Of a stretch of 64,000 nt of DNA, positions 34,995 through 45,569 are shown in pieces (the first letter of the stretch is position 1; every line of letters begins with the position of its first letter). The stretch is from Setophaga petechia (taxonomy: Eukaryota; Chordata; Aves; Passeriformes; Parulidae). The translations under genes and the position numbers were made by a program. The notes beneath the pieces were generated by a model. It saw nothing but the letters and a program-made list of their open reading frames with translations. It did no database searches and was not told the DNA's origin. Location: NCBI GenBank assembly GCA_024362935.1, contig JANCRA010000030.1, forward strand, positions 7,918,096 to 7,982,095. Reading direction: 5' to 3'.

Positions 34995-36710
34995 GGGGGA
35001 AAAAAAGCCCTAAAAATATGAATTATCTTCATTTATTCTTGATTTTCACTAAAAGAACCTCAAGTCCCTGTCAGGGCTGTTTGTAAGGGGAAGAAGAGGA
35101 AAAAAACCCTAAAAATATGAATTATCTTCATTTACCCATTGATTTTCCCTAAAAGAACCTCAAGTCCCTGCCAGGGCTGTTTGCAGGGTGGGGGGAGATG
35201 AAAAAAACCCCTAAAAATATTAATTATCTTCATTTACACATTGATTTTCACTAAAAACCTCAAGTCAGGGCTGTTTGCAGGGGGAGGGAGACGAAAATCC
35301 CTAAAAATATGAATTATCTTCATTTACCCATTGATTTTCACTAAAAGAACCTCAAGTCCCTGTCAGGGCTGTTTGCAGGGGGAGGGAGACGAAAAAAAAC
35401 CCTAAAAAATATTAATTATCTTCATTTACCCATTTATTAATTATCTTCATTTACCCATTGATCTTCCCTAAAAGAACCTCAAGTCCCTGCCAGGGCTGTT
35501 TGCAGGGAGAGGGGAGATGAAAAAAACCCCTAAAAATATTAATTATCTTTATTTACACATTGATTTTCACTAAAAAACCTCAAGTCACGGCTGTTTGCAG
35601 GGGGAGGGAGACGAAAATCCCTAAAAATATGAATTATCTTCATTTATTCTTGATTTTCACTGAAAGAACCTCAAGTCCCTGTCAGGGCTGTTTGCAGGGT
35701 GGGGGGGAGAGGGAAAAACCCCTAAAAATATTAATTATCTTCATTTACCCATTTATTAATTATCTTCATTTACCTATTGATTTTCCCTAGAAGAACCTCA
35801 AGTCAGGGCTGCTTGCAGGGGGAGGGAGAGTTAAAAAACCCCTAAAAATATGAATTATCTTCATTTACCCATTGATTCTCCCTAGAAGAACCTCAAGTCA
35901 GGGCTGCTTGCAGGGGGAGGGAGAGTTAAAAACCCCTAAAAATATGAATTATCTTCATTTACATATTGATTTTCCCTAAAAAAACCTCAACTCAGGGCTG
36001 TTTGTAAGGGAAAGGAGAGGAAAAAACCCCTAAAAATATGAATTATCTTCATTTACCCATTGATTCTCCCTAAAAAAACCTCAAGTCAGGGCTGCTTGTG
36101 AGGGGAATGAGAGGAAAAATCCCTAAAAATATGACTTATCTTCATTTACATATTGATTTTCCCTAAAAGAACCTCAAGTCAGGGCTGTTTGCAGGGGGAG
36201 GGAGACGAAAAAAAACCCTAAAAATATGAATTATTTTCATTTACCCATTGATTTTCCCTAGAAGAACCTCAAGTCAGGGCTGTTTGTAAGGGGAAGGAAA
36301 GTTAAAAACCCCTAAAAATATTAATTATCTTCATTTACCCATTTATTAATTATCTTCATTTACCCATTGATTTTCAATAAAAGAGCCTCAAGTCCCTGTC
36401 AGGGCTGTTTGCAGGGGAAGGGAGAGTTAAGAAACCCTAAAAATATAAATTATCGTCATTTACCATTGATTTTCCCTAAAAGAACCTCAAGTCAGGGCTG
36501 CTTGCAGGGGGAGGGAGATGAAAAAAAAAACCTAAAAATATGAATTATCTTCATTTATTCTTGATTTTCCCTAAAAGAACCTCAAGTCAGGGCTGTTTGC
36601 AGGGGGAGGGAGACGAAAAAAACCCCTAAAAATATGAATTATTTTCATTTACATATTGATTTTCCCTAAAAGAACCCCAGGTCCCTGCCAGGGCTGTTTG
36701 CAGTGCCCAG
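34995..36710. repeat. Long minisatellite, unit about 90-100 bp, about 17 copies
   Basis: Units consist of CCTAAAAATATGAATTATCT, TCATTTACCCATTGATTTTC, CCTAAAAGAACCTCAAGTC, CAGGGCTGTTTGCAGGGGG and GAGGGAGACGAAAAAA. Three or four units carry a duplicated TATTAATTATCTTCATTTAC sub-block. This is the longest array in the gene, 1.7 kb in the first intron. Confidence 0.95.
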
Positions 36711-36879
36711 CCCAGCTCCCTCCTGCCCATGCAGAACTCCCCAGTGCCCAGTTTGGTGCCCAGACATGGACAGGGGCAGGATGAAGCTGCACCTGGAACA
36801 GGAGGCTGCTGCCTCATAAACCCAAATTTGTGCCTTGTCTTGCTTAACTTCAGCTGGAACCAATTAAAACCACCAAAAA

Positions 36880-37010
36880 ACCAGAGGTAATTTCCAACCC
36901 TGGCTTGTATTTATTGCTGGAGTTATCAGGCCTTGTAATCAGTATTAGCACCACACGTTAATACAAAGCTAATTACTATCAGAGGCAATTAAGCAGAGCT
37001 GGGGGAAGCT
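36880..37010. other. Possible conserved non-coding block
   Basis: A repeat-free AT-rich island between two repeats, with TTATCAGGCCTTGTAATCAG, GTTAATACAAAGCTAATTAC and GAGGCAATTAAG. Dense ATTA/TAAT cores suggest homeodomain binding. Conservation is unverified. Confidence 0.25.
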
Positions 37011-37045
37011 CCTGCTGGAGCTGGGAGGGGAAATGTCACCTGTGA

Positions 37046-37330
37046 GGTTTTTCATCCCTCTCACAATAATTCTTCACCTTTCCCTTCCATTTCTCATTTT
37101 TGCAGCCTGTCCTGGGCAGCCACAGCCCCCTGAGGGTACAAACCCTCTGTGCCCATCCCCTCTGTGCCCAGCACAACCTCAGCAGCTCACAGGAAACGGC
37201 ACCGGGTTCCCCCTCGGTTTTGGGGTCACAATTCCAAATATCCTGAGGTTTTTGCCTGGTTTTGTCACTTTTTTGCTGCCACCACTTGCACGAACCTGAT
37301 CACAAGTTTTCCCCTCATTGTGGGAAGGCA
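37046..37330 (+). repeat. Inverted repeat, left arm (285 bp)
   Basis: From GGTTTTTCATCCCTCTCACA to CTCATTGTGGGAAGGCA. Its reverse complement is at 38462-38747 with only scattered mismatches. The arms surround a spacer of about 1.13 kb with the TTCC microsatellite. Confidence 0.92.
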
Positions 37331-37346
37331 AGGGAAAAGGGTTCCT

Positions 37347-37655
37347 GAGCAAGATAAAAGGGGATCATGAGCAGGATAAAAGGGGATCCTGAGCACAAGA
37401 AAAGGGTCCTGAGAAGGGGAAAAGGGTTCTTGAGCAGGGAAAAAGGATCCTGAGCAGAAAAAAGGGTCCCTGACAGGGAAAAGGGATCCTTGAGAAGGAT
37501 AAAAGGGTCCTGAGCAGGGAAAACAGGTCCCTGAGCAGAAAAAAGGGGATCCCTGACAGGATAAAAGGGTCCTGAGCAGGATAAAAGGGTCCTGACGGGG
37601 AAAAAGGGTCCTGAGCAGGGAAAAAGGGTCCTGACAGGGAAAAAGGGTCAGGACT
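37347..37655. repeat. Minisatellite, unit about 18-20 bp (CCTGAGCAGGGAAAAGGGT)
   Basis: About 16 units of TCCTGAGCAGGATAAAAGGG and related forms. The reverse complement of the same unit builds the array at 41526-42195. Confidence 0.94.
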
Positions 37656-37741
37656 CCAACTAAAGCCAGTCTGGAGGCCGGCAGCAGGGCTCAGCTCCAG
37701 GACAGCAGGAACAACCAACAGCTGGAGCCCACAAAAGCAGG

Positions 37742-37872
37742 AAAAACAGCACTGAAAATCAGCACTGAAAATTAGCACTGAAAATCAGCGTTGAAAATGA
37801 ACACTGAAAATGAACATTGAAAATGAACATTGAAAATGAACATTAAAAAAGAACATTGAAAATTGGCATTTC
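37742..37872. repeat. Short minisatellite, unit 14-15 bp (TGAAAATGAACAT)
   Basis: About nine units, GCACTGAAAATCA turning into ACATTGAAAATGA. Confidence 0.92.
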
Positions 37873-38030
37873 CAGCTGCTGTGCCCCCACACTCGGGGTC
37901 CCCTGGCACCAAGGCACATCCCTGTGTCTCTGCTTCTCCAATCCCTCCTTCCCCTGCCTGCCTGGGGCATCCCACAGAGCCACAAAGCCCAGCTGGGCAC
38001 TCCTGGGGTGTCCCAGCCCTGTGGGAGCTC

Positions 38031-38443
38031 CTTCCTTCCTTCCTTCCTTCCTTCCTTCCTTCCTTCCTTCCTTCCTTCCTTCCTTCCTTCCTTCCTTCCT
38101 TCCTTCCTTCCTTCCTTCCTTCCTTCCTTCCTTCCTTCCTTCCTTCCTTCCTTCCTTCCTTCCTTCCTTCCTTCCTTCCTTCCTTCCTTCCTTCCTTCCT
38201 TCCTTCCTTCCTTCCTTCCTTCCTTCCTTCCTTCCTTCCTTCCTTCCTTCCTTCCTTCCTTCCTTCCTTCCTTCCTTCCTTCCTTTCCTTCCTTCCTTCC
38301 TTCCTTCCTTCCTTCCTTCCTTCCTTCCTTCCTTCCTTCCTTCCTTCCTTCCTTCCTTCCTTCCTTCCTTCCTTCCTTCCTTCCTTCCTTCCTTCCTTCC
38401 TTCCTTCCTTCCCTCCTTCCCTCCTTCCCTCCTTCCCTCCCTT
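38031..38443. repeat. (CTTC)n tetranucleotide microsatellite of about 410 bp
   Basis: About 95 nearly perfect TTCC units with one slip (CCTTTCC at about 38283) and a (CCCTCCTT) end. The pyrimidine/purine mirror symmetry favours triplex (H-DNA). The real length may differ from the assembly. The EGRK/LPSF frames are artefacts. Confidence 0.98.
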
Positions 38444-38461
38444 TTATTTTCTGTCCATCTC

Positions 38462-38747
38462 TGCCTTCCCACAATGAGGGGAAAACTTGTGATCAGGTTT
38501 GTGCAAGTGGTGGCAGCAAAAAAGTGACAAAAACCAGGCAAAAAACCTCAGGATATTTGGAATTGTGACCCCAAAACCGAGGGGGACCCCGGTGCTGTTT
38601 CCTGTGAGCTGCTGAGGTTGTGCTGGGCACAGAGGGGATGGGCACAGAGGGTTTGTACCCTCAGGGGGCTGTGGCTGCCCAGGACAGGCTGCAAAAATGA
38701 GAAATGGAAGGGAAAGGTGAAGAATTCTTGTGAGAGGGATGAGAAAC
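38462..38747 (-). repeat. Inverted repeat, right arm (286 bp)
   Basis: Reverse complement of 37046-37330, from TGCCTTCCCACAATGAG to GAGAGGGATGAGAAACC. Confidence 0.92.
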
Positions 38748-39118
38748 CCCCTCCTTGTGCCCAGAGCAGGGTCCAAGGTGCTGGGCAGAGGGCACAGAGT
38801 GGGCCAGGCTGGCATCTCTGGCATCTCTGTGTGCCCAGCAGCCACAGGAGCCCTGTGGTTCCAGGGGGGCACAGCCCCTCGGGTGGTTTTTAGGGGCTTT
38901 TTTGGGGTTCTCTCCTCACCACAGCTCTCCTGCCCCTGTGCAGCTGCAGCCTTTGGGGCAGGGGGGCAATCACAGACAGAGCCTGGCATCACAGGGGGGC
39001 ATCACAGGGACAGCCTGGCATCAGCATCTGGCATCAACCAGGGCCCCAGGAGGGCTGGGAAGAGGCACTGGAGGCAGCAAAGCCTCCAAGAGGACCCTTC
39101 AGAGTCCCTCCAGTAACT
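38748..39118. other. Unique intron segment
   Basis: GC-rich, with short direct repeats of GGCATCACAGGG at about 38983-39010. No exon. Confidence 0.4.
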
Positions 39119-39388
39119 GCAGGAGGGAGGAAAATCCCAATCCAGGTTTTTCAGGAGGGAGGAAAATCCCAATCTAAGCTTTTACAGGAGGGAGGAAAAT
39201 CCCAATCCAAGCTTTTCAGGAGAAAGGAATATCCTAATCCAAGCTTTTCAGGAGGGAAGAAAATCCCAATCCAAGCTTTTCAGGAGGGAGGAAAATCCCA
39301 ATCCAAGCTTTTCAGGAGAGAGGAAAATCTCCATCCAATTTTTTCAGGAGGGGGGAAAATCCCAATCCAAGCTTTTCAGGAGTGTCCC
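39119..39388. repeat. Minisatellite, unit about 31 bp
   Basis: Eight to nine units of AGGAGGGAGGAAAATCCCAA followed by TCCAAGCTTTTC. Confidence 0.94.
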
Positions 39389-39634
39389 TGACATTCCAGA
39401 GCCAGCTCCTTGCAGAGAGCACTGACCCCAAAGTGTCCAGGCCACCCCCAGAGATGTCCAGGACAGAGGGGAGGAGCTCAAAGAGCAGATTTTGGGCTGT
39501 CCTGTGCTGCATTCTGCAGTCCCTGCCCCTTTTTCCCCTGATGTGGGAAGGGCACTGAGCTCATGGCACAGCTGGCACCATCCTCCTGGGGTGCCACCTG
39601 AGCTGTCCCCAAGGCTCCCCGAGGTCTGGGGCTG
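39389..39634. other. Unique intron spacer
   Basis: Nothing recognised. Confidence 0.4.
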
Positions 39635-41246
39635 TTAAAATCCATCCCAGTGTGGTTTATTTAGAGCAGGAATTCTCTGGTTTAATGTTAAAATCCCTGA
39701 TTTTAACAAGGATTGTGTGTGGTTTATTTAAAGTAGGAATTCTTTGGTTTATTTAATTTTAAAATCCCTGATTTTAACAGAGATTGGGTGTGGTTTATTT
39801 AATGTTAAAGTCCCAGATTTTAACAGGGATTGGGTGTGGTTTATTTAGAGCAGGAATTCTTTGGTTTATTTAAAATCCCTGATTTTAACAGGGATTGGGT
39901 GTGGTTTATTTAATGTTAAAGTCCCAGATTTTAACAGGGATTGGGTGTGGTTTATTTAGAGCAGAAATACTCGGTCCAGCACATCATCCCCTAGCAAAAT
40001 TTGAGAGCAAGAGGAATTTGGGCACTTTTTCTTCTCCATATAGTTTATTTAGAGCAGGAATTCTTTGGTTTATTTAATGTTAAAATCCCTGATTTTAGCA
40101 GGGATCGGGTGTGGTTTATTCAGAGCAGGAATTCTCTGATTTAATGTTAAAGTCCCTGATTTTAACAGAGATAGGGTGTGGTTTATTTCATGTTAAAGTC
40201 CCAGATTTTAACAAGGCTTGGGTGTGGTTTATTTAAAGCAGAAATCCTCAGTCCAGCCCATCATTCCCCAGCAAAATTTGGGAGCAAGAGGAATTTGGGC
40301 ACTTTTTCTTCTCCATGTGGTTTATTTAGAGCAGGAATTCTCTGTCCTGCGCATCATCCCCATTTGGGAGCAGAAGGACTTTGGGCACTTTTTCTTCTCC
40401 ATGTAGTTTATTTAGAGCAGGAATTCTTTGGTTTATTTAATGTTAAAATCCCTGATTTTAACAGGGATCGGGTGTGGTTTTTTTAGAGCAGGAATTCTCT
40501 GATTTAATGCTAAAGTCCCTGATTTTAGCAGGGATCGGGTGTGGTTTATTCAGAGCAGGAATCCTCAGTCCAGCCCATCATCCCCCAGCAAAATTTGGGA
40601 GCAAGAGGAATTTGGGCACTTTTTCTTCTCCGTGTAGTTTATTTAGAGCAGGAATTCTTTTGGTTTATTTAATGTTAAAGTCCCAGATTTTAACAGGGAT
40701 CGGGTTGTGGTTTATTCAGAGCAGGAATTCTCTGATTTAAAGTTAAAATCCCTGATTTTAACAGGGATTGGGTGTGGTTTATTTAATTTTAAAGTCCCAG
40801 ATTTTAACAAGGATCGGGTGTGGTTTATTCAGAGCAGGAATTCTCAGTCCTGCACATCATCCCCATTTGGGAGCAGGAGGACTTTGGGCACTTTTTCTTC
40901 TCCATATAGTTTATTTAGAGCAGAAATTCTTTGGTTTATTTAATGTTAAAATCCCTGATTTTAACAGAGATCGTGTGTGGTTTATTTAGAGCAGGAATTC
41001 TTTGGTTTATTTTATGTTAAAGTCCCTGATTTTAACAGGGATTGGGTGTGGTTTATTTAGAGCAGAAATTCTTTGGTTTATTTAATGTTAAAATCCCTGA
41101 TTTTAACAGGGATTAGGTGTGGTTTATTTAATGTTAAAATCCCAGATTTTAACAGGGATCGGGTGTGGTTTATTCAGAGCAGGAATTCTGTGTCCTGCGC
41201 ATCATCCCCATTTGGGAGCAGGAGGAATTTGGGCACTTTTTCTTCT
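39635..41246. repeat. Minisatellite family of 1.6 kb, composite units of about 70 and 140 bp
   Basis: Units combine GGGTGTGGTTTATTTAGAGC, AGGAATTCTTTGGTTTATTT, AATGTTAAAATCCCTGATTT and TAACAGGGATC. Every fourth or so unit is a longer form with CAGTCCAGCCCATCATCCCC and TTTGGGCACTTTTTCTTCTC. Confidence 0.94.
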
Positions 41247-41525
41247 CTGCAGCAGCCAGGAGAGGGAGACAGTGACCGCCGTGTCCCCGCCGTGTCCCCG
41301 CGCTGCCACCGCCGATTGTCGCCGACTGTCGCCCACCTGACCCTGGCAGGGCTCCTCTGGGCACCGGGCTCTGCGCTCTGCCCTCCCCGCAGAGGAATTT
41401 TCCAGCCCGCAGCTCCTTTGGGGGACCCCGTTCTCTGATTTTTCTCCTGTTCCTACTCCTTCTTTGCCCGGAATGCTAAAAAAAGAGAAAAAAAGTGACC
41501 AGGAGAAAGCTGAGCTCCACCGCCT
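41247..41525. other. CpG-rich unique spacer
   Basis: 41270-41340 has GTGTCCCCGCCGTGTCCCCG and CGCCGATTGTCGCCGACTGT, similar to text at 45437-45490. No exon identified. Confidence 0.4.
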
Positions 41526-42195
41526 CAGGGGTTCCTGCTCAGGGACCCCTTTTCCCTGTCAGAGACCCCTTTCCCCTGCTCAGAGACCCCTTTTCCCTGT
41601 CAGGGGACCCCTTTTCCCTGCTCAGAGACCCCTTTTATCCTGCTCAGGACCTTTTTCCTTTCTCAGGATCCTTTTCCCCTGTTCAGGGACCCCTTTTATT
41701 CTGCTCAGGGCCCTTTTATCCTTCTCAGGGACCCCTTTTTTCTGCTCAGGACCCTTTTCCTGTGCTCAGGACACTTTTGATGCTCAAGAACCTGTTTCTC
41801 CTGCTCAAGGACCCTTTTTCCCTGCTCCTCAGGACCCCTTTTCCCCTATCAGGGACCCCTTTTTCCCTGCTCAGGACCCTTTTGCCCTTCTCAGGATCCT
41901 TTTCTCCTGCTCAGGACCCTTTTATCCTGCTCATGGACCCCTTTTTTCTGCTCAGGACCCTTTTCCTTGCTCAGGGACCCTTTTTCCCTGCTCAGGGACC
42001 CTTTTTCTGCTCAGGACCCATTTGCCCTTCTCAGGACCCTTTTTCCCTGCTCATGAACCTCTTTTCCCTGCTCAGGGACCCCTTTTCCCTGCTCAAGAAC
42101 CCTTTTCTCCTGCTCAGGCCCCTTTTCATGCTCAAGAATCCATTTTCTCCTGCTCAAGGACCCCTTTTCCCTGCCCAGGACCCTTTTCCCAGCCT
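41526..42195. repeat. Minisatellite, unit about 18-22 bp (CCCCTTTTCCCTGCTCAGGGA)
   Basis: About 33 units of GACCCCTTTTCCCTGCTCAG with many one-base variants. It is the reverse complement of the array at 37347-37655, so the family exists in both orientations about 4 kb apart. Confidence 0.94.
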
Positions 42196-43954
42196 GTTCC
42201 CAGCCCACCCTCCCCATCCTGCAGGGACAATCTCAGGACGGAGCCCAGGCCCAGGAGCAGAGCTGTGTTTGCTGGAAAGCAGCATAGAGAACAATTCCTG
42301 CCTGGGAGGTGGCTCAGGGGCTGGAGGAGTGTGCCTGACCCAGGGAAACCTGCCCAAAAAATCCTCCAAAAATCAGAAACCCGGGCTGGGTTTGAGGTCT
42401 GGGCTGCTGCTGCAGATGCTGGGCTCAGTGACCAGAGCAGCTTTAGCTGAGCACGGATCTGGGCACGGGAAGGGGATGCTCCCTTGCAGAGCTCTTGCTC
42501 CCAGAGGGAAGGAGAGGGATGGAGGGGGCACCCCTGAACCCCTTTTGTTTTGGGGCACCCTTGCTCTCATGGTGGGGGACACAGAAACAGTGACAGCAGA
42601 AAGGTTTTATTGTGCAGAAACCCAAAAAAAACCCCAAAGTGACCAGGAGGAAGCTGAGCTCCAGCAGTTCAGGGATTCCTGCAGATGTGGTGGTTAAAAG
42701 TTGATTTTGAAGGACCAGAATGCAGCTGGGAAAGCCCCATCAGGGCAGCCAGGGCCACCCGAGGCTCTTCCTTACTGGTTTCATGCTGGTTCCTGTGTTG
42801 TGCTCCAGCAGGTCTCCCACATGAAATTCCATGGAGTTTTGGTTGGTTTATTCATTATTTTTTCCATTTTAAACCAGGCAGATGATCAGGGTAAGGCAGT
42901 TCCTGTGCTTGCACATCACCTGTGTCAAAAAGTGACAGAAGTCATTGTCCTGCTCACTGCAGCTCATCACACACCAGCAGCTCCAATTCCTGCCCTGCAT
43001 CCCTAAAAAAGGGGAACAGCAGCTCCTGGGAGCCTCTTTTGCCATCAAATCTGGGATTTGGGGTGGGTTCAGCTCCCATGGCCATGCCTTGTGGAAAGGC
43101 TGTGACCCTTCCTGCTCCTGGCAGGTTATTATTGCATTAAGAATTTTCAAAGTCTTTAATTTAAAATTTAAAATGGTGTGGAAGGACAGTTTGATGTCCT
43201 TTCCTTAACTCCATTAATCTAGGCAGCAACAAAAAGAAAAAAATCTCCCAAAAGTGCTGCTTTTGATTCTTTCACAAACACTGCAAGCAAGGGAGAGAAA
43301 GAAAGAAAGAAAATCTCCCAGGATTTCTCTTTTTTCCCCCCATTATTTCAGGGACAGCTCCTCTCTGGGCTTTGCTGGCCCTGTCTGGAGGAGCTTTAAT
43401 CATGGCAGAGCAGGGAGGGAATGGGAATGAAATCACCTGCCTGCCCTGCTGGGAAATGAGGTTTCAGCCCAGCTGGGATCCAGGGCAAGGCACAGGAGGG
43501 ATTTTTATCCAGAGCAAAGCACAGGAGAGATTCTTAAATTTAAATACTGCAATATCCACAGGATTAATTCCCATGTGTGTGTCTGGATTTGACAAATATG
43601 AGGGATAAACTTCCCTGACAAACTCTGTTCCCAAATGGACCTTGGGGTGGTTGGGAGAGCAACACTGGGGAGGGAAATCAGAGCACAGCAAAGCACCTGG
43701 CAGAGCAGGGATTTGGGATTCCTCCTAAAAGGTGGAACTATTCCAAGTTTGTGGGGGTTTTGGGGGTTTGGTTTTTTGTTTGGTTGGGGTTTTTTTGCTT
43801 GAGGAAGCTGCTCCTGCCCCTCTAGCCTGAAGCAGTTGCTGGGTGCTGACCCCACAGGTACCCACAGGTACCACCCTGCACACCCAGCAGCAGCTTTGCC
43901 ACGAAGGGATGAGGATGCCTGGGCTGGGGGAAGCTGATTCCATGGAGTGCAGGC
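42196..43954. other. Mostly unique intron segment
   Basis: GTGACCAGGAGGAAGCTGAG at about 42639 repeats a motif found just before the preceding array (about 41497). T/G-rich tract at 43750-43800. No exon recognised. Confidence 0.4.
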
Positions 43955-44045
43955 AGAGAGGGCACTGTGGGGTTCAGGGGCAGCAGGGCACTGTGGGGTT
44001 CAGGGGACAGCAGGGCACTGTGGGGTTCAGGGGCAGCAGGGCTTC
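43955..44045. repeat. Short minisatellite, three units of about 25 bp
   Basis: GGCACTGTGGGGTTCAGGGG followed by CAGCA, three times. Confidence 0.92.
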
Positions 44046-44397
44046 CCTCCCACCTCAGCAGCCTCACCTGGCTGGAGCTGGGCAGGTGACACACGGGTGG
44101 AGGGAAGGAAGGGCAGGGATGGGAGCTCAGCTGCTGCAGCCTGGTACAAACCAGCTGCCAGTGCCACCCTGCTGTGCCAGGGGTTTGTCACAGGGATGGG
44201 ATCCAACCTGGCAGCAGCGCTCCTGCTCAAGCTGATTCTGATTTCTCCACCTGGTGGAACTGCTAAATGTGCTTTATTGCACAGAGATCCCAGGTCTGCT
44301 GCACTGGGCTGGCCTGCTCCTGCTCCTGCTCCTGCTCCCTCTGCCCAGCCTGGCTGTGCTGGGATGATCCCACACCAAGGACCATGTCCCCAGCGAA

Positions 44398-44681
44398 GGA
44401 CAAGGTCTTGGCGAGGTGGGACGAGGTCCTGGTGAGGTGGGACATGGTCATGGTGAGGTGGGACATGGTCCTGGTGAGGTGGGACACGGTCCTGGTGAGG
44501 TGGGACATGGTTCTGCTGAGGTGGGACATGGTCCTGGTGAGGTAGGACAAGGTCCTGCAGAGGTGGGACACAGTCCTGGTGAGGTGGGACATGGTCCTGC
44601 TGAGGTGGGACACGGTCCTGGTGAGGTGGGACATGGTCCTGGTGAGGTGGGACATGGTCCTGCTGAGGTGGGACAGGCCAT
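44398..44681. repeat. Minisatellite, unit about 21 bp (GGTGAGGTGGGACATGGTCCT)
   Basis: Thirteen to fourteen units. A unit length divisible by three keeps frames open on both strands, e.g. repeated RWDMVLV, but the peptide has no protein character. Confidence 0.95.
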
Positions 44682-45527
44682 CTGAGCAGGGATTGCATTT
44701 TAGGGGTCCTGCCTCCCTGCTGGGATGTACTCTGCACATCACCCGGGTGCTGGACGTGAGGTGGGTCAAGGTTTTGGGGGTAACAAAACCCCCACCCCAA
44801 GCATCCACACCAGTGGAGCAGCAGCTCTGGAGGGCTCGGGTTTGGGGCTGGGCTGGTCAGGCTCCGGTGGGAATGTGGGGGCTCCCAGGGCCAGCCCACG
44901 GAGCAGCTGAGGCTCCCTGCACCCATGCCAAGGTCGGGGCTGTGCCACAAAGCAGCGGTGTCACTTCTGTCCTCTGCAGAGGGACAGGGGGCTCATTGCT
45001 GCTTTGCACAGGGAGCTCCGAGGTTCCCTTAGGGAAGGATGCAGGAGCTGTGGGGCTCTGCTGGTCGGAGATTTGGCTTCTGAAGTCACCAGGGCAGTTC
45101 TGCAAGTGGCTTCGGGACACCTGAGTGGTGACCAAGCCCAGGTGACATTCCAGGCCGGCCGGACAGGCTGTGTGCCCTCTGCATCCCTCGGCAGTGAATT
45201 CCTGCGCGGGGAATGAGGCGGGAGCGGGGCTGGCAGTGAGCTTGGTTTATCCCTCGTGCTGTCGTGGCGGGACGTGGCGAGGTGACAGTCGGGGCTGTGG
45301 GGGATGCTCTGACAGCCCGCTTGGACCTGGGGACCGCAGGGGTCCCGCAGGGGACCCACAAACCGCGGGTCTGTGTGGAAGAGGTGCCACACTGCGGTGA
45401 ACTGCTCCGGCTCCCCGTGGTCCTGGCACGGCTCCGTGTCCCCGCCGTGTCCCCGCTCTGTCCCCGCCGTGTCCCCGCTGCGTCCCCGCGACCACCGAGC
45501 GACCCCGGCCCGCAGTGCCGCCCGCAG
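44682..45527. other. Unique intron segment upstream of promoter B
   Basis: CpG density rises from about 45180. The CCCCGCCGTGTCCCCG cluster at about 45440-45490 is a short repeat. No exon recognised. Confidence 0.4.
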
Positions 45528-45543
45528 CCGCCAGAGGGCGCCA
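45528..45543 (+). promoter_or_regulatory. Candidate CTCF binding site
   Basis: CCGCCAGAGGGCGCCA fits the 16-base CTCF core CCASYAGRKGGCRSYR at 15 of 16 positions; only the third base differs. It sits in a CpG-rich patch between the A-exon intron arrays and the B promoter. Occupancy is not shown. Confidence 0.6.
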
Positions 45544-45569
45544 CGCGCCGCAGCGGGGGAGGCGCACCC

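Noticed and set aside
34995..36710. CRISPR-like direct repeat array
   Set aside because: Spacing has no unique spacers; repeat and interval are both repeated. The genome is a vertebrate's, and the array is a minisatellite.
37785..38541. Basic EGRK-repeat protein or LPSF-repeat protein
   Set aside because: Translation of a TTCC microsatellite; all frames are open by necessity.
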